Shown here piece after piece: positions 1 to 6,075 of a stretch of DNA of 7,775 nt. Numbering within the stretch: position 1 is the first letter of the stretch; the number at the start of each line of letters is the position of its first letter. The position numbers were made by a program, and so were the translations under genes. The notes under the pieces were generated by a model. It was not told the origin of the DNA and made no database searches. It was given only the letters and a program-made list of their open reading frames with translations. The DNA comes from Planctomycetota bacterium (GTDB lineage: Bacteria > Planctomycetota > Phycisphaerae > UBA1845): the NCBI GenBank assembly GCA_022566435.1, contig JADFIX010000138.1, positions 1 to 7,775 of the forward strand. Reading direction: 5' to 3'.

Positions 1-63
1 AATACGGTCATTTAATGGGGACAAAAGGAACTAATTAACCCCCAAATCCAAAGAACAAGCACT

Positions 64-330
64 ATGAAAGGTTTCAAAGTAACAAAGCTACACGACTTCT
101 CTACATGGAGAAAGTTTCCCGTGAGTGAGATGGGGGGATTTGGTTTAATCTCTAAGTGTCCTAATACTGGTACATTGAAACCAATCGTGCATTTACACGG
201 AGAAACAGTAATTGAGATTGGATGTTGTCCCGATTGTGGTCATATTAATAGTCTCGGCGAATTATACTTCACATTGAACGTGCAAATTCTAATAAATTTA
301 ATTCAATCCTATCATTTTGAAGTACCTTAG
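64..330 (+). CDS. Small AT-rich hypothetical protein with possible zinc site
   Basis: I do not recognise this 88-residue protein. It starts at an ATG with no clear Shine-Dalgarno sequence in front (the preceding bases are AAGCACT). Visible features are a SKCPNTG segment around residues 30-36 and a CCPDCG cluster around 54-59, which together could bind one zinc as a small ribbon or knuckle; the Cys spacing matches no family I can name. The rest mixes charged and hydrophobic residues, with no signal peptide or membrane segment. The gene and its flanks are far richer in A and T than everything to the right, and codons mostly end in A or T, suggesting transfer from another source. It converges on the antitoxin gene, with only about 30 bases between the two stops. 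The codon bias and length make it a plausible real gene, but its function is unknown. Confidence 0.5.
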   Translation: MKGFKVTKLHDFSTWRKFPVSEMGGFGLISKCPNTGTLKPIVHLHGETVIEIGCCPDCGHINSLGELYFTLNVQILINLIQSYHFEVP

Positions 331-360
331 AATGGGGAAATAAATTAGTTATGACTTGCC

Positions 361-1431
361 TTAGAATTCTTTCTCCTTTAGAAAGGAAATTTCTTTCAGA
401 TGCTGGAGCCGGCCGACCACAATCCCCGGATGCACGCCCATGCTCTCGGCGAAATCCATAATGGCCTCCTTCGAGAAGTACGGTTTGGTTTTGGCTACGA
501 AGTCATCCACTTCGTCGGGCGGCACGAGCCACTGGCAGGCTTGGATGTCGGCTTCTCGCTCCTCCTTGGGTTTGTCCTCGCACGCTTCCGCCGACGGGCC
601 GACCAGGTTGTTGTCGAGGTGGCCGGTGTGCTTGCCGTTGTCTTTGATGTGGGCCAGCTCATGCATGAGAGTGAACCAGAAATAGTCGATCCGGTCGTAG
701 CGCAGCGACATCGCCACTACGGGCGATCTGGCGTCGAGCCAAAAAGCGGCTCCGTCGATGCAGGTCTGCGGAAGGTGTTCCACGACGACCAGCCGTACGC
801 CAAGGTTGGCGAGGGCTTTGGGAACCTGTGCCACGCCGTCGTCATCGACGGATAGTCCCGCTAGGCTCGCAACCCGTGCGTTGAACTTGCGGCGATCGAA
901 CGGTTTGACCTTCTTTCTCCGCGCGATTTGCCGCGCCCGGCATACCCACGCCACTTGCCCCGGAGTCAGGACGCCGTACGGATCGGACTTGCGGGCGGCA
1001 ACGGCGAGCACAGGCTTGTCGTCCACGGAGTCGATCTCCAGCAATCGACAAACGTCCCGCTCGATGATGTCCAGGTTTTGGGATTTCTTGATCCAGCCCT
1101 TCTTGGCGATCTCTTTGACCGGAACGAGCGAGTAGACCTTGGCCCGCCGGGCGATCTGTTTGTTGTCCTTGCCCTGGTGATGGAGCAGGTCGAGACGGTA
1201 TGCGGATTCGAGGTTCAGCCAGAACTCCGGACTGGTGCCCATCGCACGTGACAGTTCAACGGCGGTCGCGGGGACGACGGCCTTCTTGCCGCTGATGATT
1301 TCATTGATCGCCTGAATAGGCCGACCGAGGATTTCCGCAAAGTCGGTTTGCGTCCAACCACGGGCATCCAATTCTTCCTTGAGGATTTCGCCCGGTGTCA
1401 CCGGCCTGTAGGGTCGCAGTTTTTCGGTCAT
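361..1431 (-). CDS. higA: HigA-type antitoxin fused to ImmA/IrrE-like metallopeptidase domain
   Basis: Antitoxin and probable autorepressor of a type II toxin-antitoxin pair, 356 residues. Residues 8-78 are a HigA/VapI-type XRE helix-turn-helix: they open with RPVTPGEILKEEL, continue with WTQTDFAEILGR, and end in the typical SPEFWLNLESAYRL. Residues about 215-345 look like an ImmA/IrrE (peptidase M78-type) domain, with the zinc motif HELAH at 257-261 and a downstream EREAD at 291-295 that probably supplies the third ligand, followed by a WLVPP motif. Plain HigA is about 100 residues, so this is the long fused form found in some systems. The ATG lies 4 nt after the toxin stop, and GGAGA inside the toxin's last codons serves as ribosome binding site, so the two are co-transcribed and probably coupled. 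The last few codons (SFLKEKEF) fall in AT-rich sequence. Whether the peptidase is active is not known; it might process the antitoxin or toxin. Confidence 0.88.
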   Translation of the reverse strand: MTEKLRPYRPVTPGEILKEELDARGWTQTDFAEILGRPIQAINEIISGKKAVVPATAVELSRAMGTSPEFWLNLESAYRLDLLHHQGKDNKQIARRAKVYSLVPVKEIAKKGWIKKSQNLDIIERDVCRLLEIDSVDDKPVLAVAARKSDPYGVLTPGQVAWVCRARQIARRKKVKPFDRRKFNARVASLAGLSVDDDGVAQVPKALANLGVRLVVVEHLPQTCIDGAAFWLDARSPVVAMSLRYDRIDYFWFTLMHELAHIKDNGKHTGHLDNNLVGPSAEACEDKPKEEREADIQACQWLVPPDEVDDFVAKTKPYFSKEAIMDFAESMGVHPGIVVGRLQHLKEISFLKEKEF

Positions 1432-1435
1432 GGCC

Positions 1436-1738
1436 TCAGTCTCCGTAGTGTTGCGTGATCTCGTCGATCACGACGACCTTCCGATCCTCCTCGGCGACGA
1501 TCCGCAAGATCAGCCGCCACCGACCCTTGAGCCGCATGGAATAGCTCCCGGCGCAGGCGCCCTTGAGCTTCTCGAAGTGGACGCTTGCCGGCACCCGAAG
1601 GTCGCGCTCGTCCTTGGCCGCGTCGATCGTCCGTACCCTCCGCAGGAACGAATCAACGACGCCCTCCGGGTAGCCATGAGCGCCCGTCCCCTTCGTATAT
1701 AGCTTCTTCAGCTTTGCATCCGAGAACCGAAAGTCCAT
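1436..1738 (-). CDS. higB: HigB/RelE-family toxin
   Basis: Toxin of the pair, 100 residues, expected to act as a ribosome-dependent mRNA interferase in the cytoplasm. Family signs are the central HFEKLKG, the SMRLKGRWRLILRI strand pair, which matches the HigB core (S-R-L-G-WR-F), and a C-terminal acidic/His end VVVIDEITQHYGD. I chose the ATG at 1738 over an in-frame GTG at 1756. GGAGA sits about 6 nt before the ATG, and the GTG lies only a few bases from the predicted -10 box, so it would fall upstream of the expected transcript start. The toxin gene precedes the antitoxin gene, which is the usual order for higBA and the reverse of most other type II pairs. Regulation is probably by HigA, alone or with HigB, binding near the promoter. 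Confidence 0.87.
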   Translation of the reverse strand: MDFRFSDAKLKKLYTKGTGAHGYPEGVVDSFLRRVRTIDAAKDERDLRVPASVHFEKLKGACAGSYSMRLKGRWRLILRIVAEEDRKVVVIDEITQHYGD

Positions 1739-1758
1739 TCGCGGTCTCCATCGCACCC

Positions 1759-1787
1759 AGTCTACGCCACGAGCGACCGCCTGTCAA
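1759..1787 (-). promoter_or_regulatory. Sigma70-type promoter of higBA
   Basis: Reading the minus strand there is a perfect -35 box TTGACA (1787-1782), a 17-nt spacer, and a -10 box TAGACT (1764-1759; 4 of 6 match to TATAAT). Transcription would start near 1752, leaving a short leader with GGAGA before the toxin ATG at 1738. Box quality, spacing and position all fit; no experiment is implied. Confidence 0.72.
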
Positions 1788-1793
1788 GCTATG

Positions 1794-1812
1794 TTTCACC
1801 CTAGGGGTGAAA
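1794..1812. promoter_or_regulatory. Palindromic operator candidate for HigA
   Basis: An exact inverted repeat TTTCACCC-TAG-GGGTGAAA, with 8-bp arms and a 3-bp centre, ends 6 bp upstream of the -35 box of the toxin-antitoxin promoter. A symmetric site of this size suits a dimeric XRE-family repressor. Its position just upstream of -35, rather than over the promoter core, is somewhat unusual for a repressor site, so activation or binding by another regulator is possible. That HigA binds here is inferred. Confidence 0.6.
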
Positions 1813-2225
1813 GGCTGTTGTTTTTCGCTGGCGATCTCCTCCCGCAGCTTGTTTATCTGCCTTTCTGCCGCGCCACGCTTGTTTTCGGCCTCGGCCTTTA
1901 CGCCCCGCGCACTCGGATTCCACAGGCTGCCGGGCGTCGCAAAAAGCGTTCCGGCTCGTTGCCAAGTCCGGCTGGGGAGCCATGTCTTTTCAGAGGTGGG
2001 CTGCCGATTAGGTAGTGCGCTGATTATTGTGTCTCGATGGTCCGGAAGAATCGAGAAACCAGGTTCGAAGAACCTGCCACCCGTCCCGTCGCCTGTGAGT
2101 TGTAATCGGACGGACCACGAAATCTTCCGCGTCAGGGCGAAGCTTGGGGCTATCTGTATTCCGGCGTTACTCGTATGCTGTTTAGCGAGCGCACCGGGAT
2201 GTAGGCTCGATAAGGAGCTTTGGAG
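1813..2225. other. Intergenic stretch with a gene-fragment-like frame
   Basis: About 410 bases lie between the divergent toxin operon and the DCD-like gene, with no intact gene that I can support. On the minus strand one frame stays open across most of it and encodes, at 2069-1980, a peptide FEPGFSILPD...NRQPTSEKTW that matches a segment at 3556-3467. It continues into a charged helical stretch (KAEAENKRGAAERQINKLRE) before running into the toxin promoter. No convincing start codon precedes it, so it is either a remnant or non-coding. The plus strand must hold the promoter of the gene at 2226, but I see no strong -35/-10 pair. Confidence 0.5.
1980..2069 (-). repeat. 90-bp diverged repeat, copy A (peptide FEPG...EKTW)
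   Basis: This copy aligns without gaps to 3467-3556. Read in one minus-strand frame, the two 30-residue peptides share 17 identities, including FEPG, LPD, NRQP and EKTW. All six codon differences at those identical residues are third-position silent changes (for example CCT/CCG, GGT/GGG, CGG/CGA). That pattern is expected of once-selected coding sequence, so this copy may be a leftover of a gene related to the one at 3308-4199. It has no start codon of its own. Confidence 0.5.
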
Positions 2226-3248
2226 ATGTCGAAGAACGCGAAGAAATCAGAGGAACGACTGTTTCCTGAACCGTTGCAACCGGGAGTCGTCTTGACCGAC
2301 GCGCAGATCAGAGAACTCGTCAGGGCTAACCAGCTATTCGATCCCAGAACGTGGGACGAGCGAGGCTTAGACTGCTGCTCATACGACGTTCGAATCGGCC
2401 GCAAAGGAATTGTCGGTGGACGTGGTGTTGAATCGGATCTGACAGCGGAAGCTCTCGAGATCAGTCCAGGGGGGTACGCTGCCGTCATCTCAGAGGAATG
2501 CGTTAAGATTCCGGCAGACCTACTCGTCCGAATCAACTCGAAGCGGTCCTTCTCGTACGAGGGGATTGCACTCCTGACGGGGACTCAGATCGACCCGGGT
2601 TACACAGGCCACCTCCTATTCGGGTTTTATAATGCTTCGGCACGAAAGGTTATCCTACGCAGAGGGCGTCCGATTTGCAGTTTGGTCTTTGAGTCACTAG
2701 GCGGTCAGGTTTCGCGTCCAAAATCTCCGGACCCCGACCTCCTGCGTGGGAACTTTCCTGATCGCTTCGTCAACGAGATGGCGAATAAGGAGGTGCTTTC
2801 CTGGGCGGCACTTAGTGAGCATGTTAAGGAGATCGACCGGATTACCAAAGACATCCTCGATTTGCGTACCAAGTACGAGGACGTTGTCGAACCCATAAAG
2901 CAACTGACCGGGAACGTGGAGAAATTGTCGCAGGATGTAGATAAACTTTCAATAAGCATCGGTGTCGTGAGCGATCAAGTAAGCAAGCTCGAGATAGCTA
3001 CTTCAAGTAACGCCCAGCATGTCAATGAGATCAGTGCCAGTGTCAAGGTACTTGTCGGAGAGATATCCCATGTCAAGGAAGAGACGGGGCGCCTCGGTGA
3101 TGTCGATCGCGACCAACAGGATAAGATCGGCAAACTTTCCAGCAAATTCAGTGTCTTCTCCATCCTAGTATACGTGTTTTGGGCTGTGTTGCTGGTCGTG
3201 GCGGGCGGATTGCTTACCACGTACGTTCTACCGAGGCTCTTGAGCTAG
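2226..3248 (+). CDS. DCD/dUTPase-fold protein with coiled coil and C-terminal membrane anchor
   Basis: A 340-residue protein in three parts. Residues about 20-170 resemble dCTP deaminase/dUTPase: SYDVRIG (52-58), P-G near 81, PADLLVRI (96-103), KRSFS (106-110), IDPGYTG (122-128), FGFYN (132-136), and a final strand IC-LVFESLGG close to the ICxLxFEPL end of Dcd. Against E. coli Dcd, the base Glu138 of LEFYN is Gly133 here, and no Arg occupies the Arg115 position. The RS pair (107-108) and IDxxY also recall dUTPase motifs, but its glycine-rich last motif is absent. Residues about 190-305 are a long heptad-rich coiled coil. Residues 308-334 form one hydrophobic membrane segment, with only a few residues after it, so the protein is probably tail-anchored with its bulk in the cytoplasm. 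ATG 2226 is preferred over the upstream TTG at 2220, because AAGGAG at 2212-2217 lies 8 nt before the ATG. The role is unknown; nucleotide sensing coupled to a membrane effect is inference. Confidence 0.8.
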   Translation: MSKNAKKSEERLFPEPLQPGVVLTDAQIRELVRANQLFDPRTWDERGLDCCSYDVRIGRKGIVGGRGVESDLTAEALEISPGGYAAVISEECVKIPADLLVRINSKRSFSYEGIALLTGTQIDPGYTGHLLFGFYNASARKVILRRGRPICSLVFESLGGQVSRPKSPDPDLLRGNFPDRFVNEMANKEVLSWAALSEHVKEIDRITKDILDLRTKYEDVVEPIKQLTGNVEKLSQDVDKLSISIGVVSDQVSKLEIATSSNAQHVNEISASVKVLVGEISHVKEETGRLGDVDRDQQDKIGKLSSKFSVFSILVYVFWAVLLVVAGGLLTTYVLPRLLS

Positions 3249-3251
3249 GAA

Positions 3252-3325
3252 TAGCGAACCAAGCGGTCGTAGATTCGTCACGATTGGCAGCAAGCGCCCG
3301 GAGTTCGCTACCCCCTGTGACGAAT
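3252..3325. repeat. Two interleaved inverted repeats between converging genes
   Basis: Two exact inverted repeats interlock here. TAGCGAAC at 3252-3259 pairs with GTTCGCTA at 3303-3310, and ATTCGTCAC at 3273-3281 pairs with GTGACGAAT at 3317-3325. The order A-B-A'-B' would give a pseudoknot rather than nested hairpins if transcribed. They start just after the stop of the DCD-like gene and overlap the 3' end of the restored reading frame at 3308. They may act as a bidirectional terminator, though no T-tract follows, or mark a recombination site. Confidence 0.45.
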
Positions 3326-4199
3326 GCGCTGACTCAGCTTGTCGTAGAATTGCAGCGCGACGCCTTGCTCGGTTTTGATGACCTCGTCGGCGCCGAGACC
3401 TCGGAGAAAACGCTTACAATCGGATTCGTCCTCCTGCTTACACTGCGAAAAATCGGGCTGATTGGCCCACGTCTTTTCAGGCTTGGGCTGTCGATTCGCG
3501 GCGGGCTCGGTTGCAGTGCCCCCGTCGTCCGGAAGAGTCGAGACCCCCGGTTCAAACAACGCGGACGACGCGTCCCGGCTGCGATCACCTCGGTACGTCC
3601 GTCCGCACGAGCCGCCACCAAAGCATGTCGAGGGTCCAGAGGTCGATTTGGAGCCTGGCCGCTGTTTCCAACAGAACACGGTTGACTGCCTCGTAGAGCT
3701 CGGCGAAGGTCGGCCCGCGCGGCATTTCCGGCCAAAGGTCCAGCCGCTTCATGCCTTCCTTGGAAATTTCGTTCAGCACGCCGTACTTGTCCGGGTACAT
3801 GATCTGGAGGATCGGAGTGATGACCGCACAGGCCAAGCCTTTGATCATTGGCGCGTCACCTTTTGGCCTCAAGCGATTGAGCCGAGTGCGCAACGGGACA
3901 TTCTCTTCGACGAGAACGCGGATGGCCTCCTGGAGCCGCGGCATGTTCGCCGTTATGTGGCCTCCCCAACGTTGAAGGCAGTCCCAGTGCTTGTTGTTCC
4001 TGTACAGGAGAAAGTCACGGAACTCCTCGGCGGTTAGGTTGTTGAGGTTCTCCGACGAAAACATCGGCGAATAGCTCACGATTACAGCTTCCTTCGCCGA
4101 GCGAATCCTTGCGCCCTCCCGGTTCAACTCATTACTGGAATCCGCATCTACACGATCAAGAAGACTGCTCAACTCCCGAATAGCTCGCTCGTTCGCCAT
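3308..4199 (-). pseudogene. McrB-N-terminal-like protein, frame broken by GACG duplication
   Basis: The first 204 codons (4199-3585) encode a helical domain that I recognise from the N-terminal part of McrB-like restriction proteins and relatives. Its signs are FRDFLLYRNNKHWDCLQR (60-77), a PMIKGLACAVITPIL core (117-131), YPDKYGVLNE (135-144), LDLWPEMPRG (153-162) and DLWTLDMLWW (186-195). It then stops shortly after LVRT. At that exact place the sequence has GACG twice in tandem. With one unit removed, the frame continues from LVRT into YRGDRSRDASS and runs to a TAG at 3308, giving 295 residues. The extra 95 residues include FEPGVSTLPD, NRQPKPEKTW and a charged tail with good codon use. No AAA+ or nuclease domain follows in either form. 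As it stands, a 204-residue product may still be made. The start is ATG 4199, with GAGG 9 nt upstream. A restriction or defence role is inferred. Confidence 0.6.
3467..3556 (-). repeat. 90-bp diverged repeat, copy B
   Basis: Partner of 1980-2069, in the same orientation and with no gaps. Here the peptide lies in the frame restored by removing one GACG unit, in the C-terminal extension of the McrB-like protein. Its middle portion is the least conserved, as in a linker, while the FEPG-LPD and NRQP-EKTW ends are kept. Confidence 0.5.
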
Positions 4200-4240
4200 T
4201 AGCTTACGCCTCTATACTCACAACATTCGCCGTTTGCCGA

Positions 4241-4341
4241 TTACTCAGCCAAACTGTGGTCGGATGATCTGAGTTCCGGGATCATCTGAAATAATACTTC
4301 ATCGATCCCCTCATCCGCCAGCCCATACCAGCGGCATAACC
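4241..4341 (-). pseudogene. Possible transposase N-terminal remnant
   Basis: Between the two neighbouring genes, one minus-strand frame reads LCRWYGLADEGIDEVLFQMI and ends at TAA at 4241. This recalls the N-terminal stretch of IS5-type transposases, typically a WYGLSDxxxEEALYD pattern. Only about 33 codons remain, with no start and no catalytic residues, and no terminal inverted repeat is evident. The same interval contains a short inverted repeat GATGATC/GATCATC at 4263-4269 and 4280-4286. The resemblance is by eye and weak. Confidence 0.22.
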
Positions 4342-5799
4342 CTACAACGTAATCCAGCACCAATCCTTCGTATACGGCACCCGGCTCATGCGGTAGCCGG
4401 ATTTACTACCCACCACGATCGTATCGCTCCAGTTGAACCCGCACTTGTGCTCCGGGTCGTAAAGACCCGGCTCCTCGGAGAAGCACATGTTCCGCTCCAG
4501 CATGGTGTAGTCGCCCAGGGCGATGTACGGCGATTGATGACCCTCCACGCCCGCGCCGTGGGCCGGGCGATGATACACGTACCGCTGCACATTCTGCTCG
4601 ACCTGGTATTTGTGAATGCGGTAGGCGATCGAGGAACAGGTGACCCCGGCCGCCGACATTTCGAGCTGCATATCGCAGCACGTCTTGCTCACCTCCCACA
4701 AATGCTGCATGTGCGGATCGAACTGCCCGCCGGCGCCTGCGATGATGAACGGCCGGTAGTTCTCGTGGCCATACCCCCCGACGCGGGCAAGCCCGGCGAC
4801 CTGCAACGCCGCGCCTTTTTCGATGCGGTTGAACGAAGGTTGATTGGGGTGCGGGTAGGCGGTGACCGGCCCGACGCGCACGCCGAGATGGACGCCGGTG
4901 AACACACCGTGGTGGCACGCCCCGTCGGCCAAGTCGATATCGCTATAGAGCTGATCGTTGATCCACAGTTCGGTGGCGAGTTTGACTTCGTAGTCGGTCA
5001 CGTCGGTGCCGTGGGTGAGGATGTAGTCGCGGGCGAAGGCGTGTGCCCGATCGAAATAGACATACGCCCGCCGCCAGAGCGCCAGTTCCTCCGCCGTCTT
5101 GACTTGCCGCATGCCCATCAGCACGTCCGACACGTCGACGAACTCGACACCCGGCAGAACCTTGGCAATCTTTTCCAACTCGGAAGGATAAAGCTCGCTG
5201 TCGATGCCGATCTTGGTACCCTGAATGCCGTGCTCTTTCACGCCCTGCAGCATGAACTCGAACAGGTCGACTTTCTCACCCTGCTGGACGCGGCTCTCGT
5301 GCGGGAAGGCGCCGCGGCCATGATGAAAATCGAAATACTCGCGCCCGCCGCCGAACCACCAGGTGCGTACGAGATCGCGATCGAGCGAGGGGTAGAAATA
5401 CCAGGGGTCGGTGTCGTCTTTGTTCATGAAGACGGATTGCGGCCGCTCGGTCGTGGTGTGCCAATACCCCGTCAGGTAGATGATGTTGAGCCGATCGCGA
5501 ACCAGAAAGGCGTGAAGATCCTGCTCGGCGAGTTTCTTCTTGAAGCGGGTGACGGTGCGTTTGTTCCATTCGAGCGGCAGCCGGTCGTAGTAGGCGGGCT
5601 GCGGCGGACCTTCCGCGCCGGCCTCAGGTTTGATCAGTTTGCTCAGGCTCGCATCGGACACCTGTTGTTTCAATGTGTCGGTGAGCGACGACGACGAACC
5701 GCCCTGTTGCCCGGCGACCTTATCCAAGCGAGCCAGGAATCCACCACCCAGTGCGGCCAGCGCACCGCTCGTTAACATGTGACGACGAGTTGCTTTCAT
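4342..5799 (-). CDS. Tat-exported M24-family (creatinase/Xaa-Pro peptidase fold) protein
   Basis: 485 residues. The N-terminus ATRRHMLTSGALAALGGGFL has the twin-arginine and hydrophobic stretch of a Tat signal, so a folded, exported protein is expected. Residues about 80-235 match a creatinase N-terminal domain and about 240-475 the pita-bread M24 domain, with HGAGVEGHQSPY (414-425), FSEEPGLY (440-447) and WSDTIVV (457-463). Of the five metal ligands of M24 peptidases (D, D, H, E, E), my alignment gives A335, E346, H414, E443 and S458. At most part of a metal site is left, which fits metal-free members such as creatinase better than an aminopeptidase. His317 in AYPHPNQP is a candidate for the catalytic His of the creatinase type. 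The start is firm: GGGAGGG lies 6 nt before the ATG. It has no obvious partner gene and is probably transcribed alone. The substrate is unknown. Confidence 0.85.
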   Translation of the reverse strand: MKATRRHMLTSGALAALGGGFLARLDKVAGQQGGSSSSLTDTLKQQVSDASLSKLIKPEAGAEGPPQPAYYDRLPLEWNKRTVTRFKKKLAEQDLHAFLVRDRLNIIYLTGYWHTTTERPQSVFMNKDDTDPWYFYPSLDRDLVRTWWFGGGREYFDFHHGRGAFPHESRVQQGEKVDLFEFMLQGVKEHGIQGTKIGIDSELYPSELEKIAKVLPGVEFVDVSDVLMGMRQVKTAEELALWRRAYVYFDRAHAFARDYILTHGTDVTDYEVKLATELWINDQLYSDIDLADGACHHGVFTGVHLGVRVGPVTAYPHPNQPSFNRIEKGAALQVAGLARVGGYGHENYRPFIIAGAGGQFDPHMQHLWEVSKTCCDMQLEMSAAGVTCSSIAYRIHKYQVEQNVQRYVYHRPAHGAGVEGHQSPYIALGDYTMLERNMCFSEEPGLYDPEHKCGFNWSDTIVVGSKSGYRMSRVPYTKDWCWITL

Positions 5800-5897
5800 A
5801 TTGACCCTCCCGAGAATCGGTTTTCTTGCCGGTGATCACGCCCGTAACTTGTCACCATCCTTTCAGACTTTGGGGTGTGGAGCAAGGGTGGGGAGAT

Positions 5898-5934
5898 AGT
5901 TGTCAGATGTCAGTTCTCAGTTGTCAGTTCTCAG
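5898..5934. repeat. Short TCAGTT-type direct repeats
   Basis: The stretch contains the unit GTTGTCAG / GTTCTCAG repeated in tandem-like fashion, with CAGTTCTCAG at 5911-5920 and again at 5925-5934. It lies upstream of the M24 gene, just before the palindromic element. This looks like interspersed low-complexity filler; no function is evident. Confidence 0.6.
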
Positions 5935-5987
5935 CGATCGGCTTGCAGCCAGCGTTACGCCTGACGTGATGGGCGCCGTCCGGTCGA

Positions 5988-6074
5988 GGGTGCCATGCCC
6001 AAGCCCGACGAAGTCGGGCGCCGGCATGCCGACGCGGCGACAGCATGGCGGCGCTTCGCTTGGCCATGCCACCC
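5988..6074. repeat. 87-bp palindromic element
   Basis: The outer arms GGGTGCCATGCCCAAG (5988-6003) and CTTGGCCATGCCACCC (6059-6074) pair at 14 of 16 positions. Inside is a perfect hairpin CCCGAC-GAA-GTCGGG (6004-6018), plus more GCATGCC/GGCATG-type half-palindromes. It resembles a small REP- or MITE-like element of the sort scattered between genes. It ends two bases before the stop codon of the ATPase remnant, so it may have replaced that gene's original 3' end. It has no coding capacity. Confidence 0.6.
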
Positions 6075-6075
6075 A

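Noticed and set aside
400..1251. Several plus-strand open frames opposite the antitoxin gene
   Set aside because: They mirror the GC-rich antisense of a gene with clear domains on the minus strand and show no recognisable motifs.
1585..2295. A 236-codon plus-strand frame across the intergenic region
   Set aside because: It overlaps the toxin gene and its promoter antisense and the start of the DCD-like gene, with no motif and biased low-complexity content.
4447..5775. A 442-codon plus-strand frame opposite the M24 gene
   Set aside because: Long, but composed of arginine/valine/glycine-rich text typical of antisense in GC-rich DNA. The minus strand carries a Tat signal, M24 motifs and a good ribosome binding site.
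5898..5934. CRISPR-like array
   Set aside because: The repeated units are short and adjacent with no unique spacers; this is simple tandem-like repetition.
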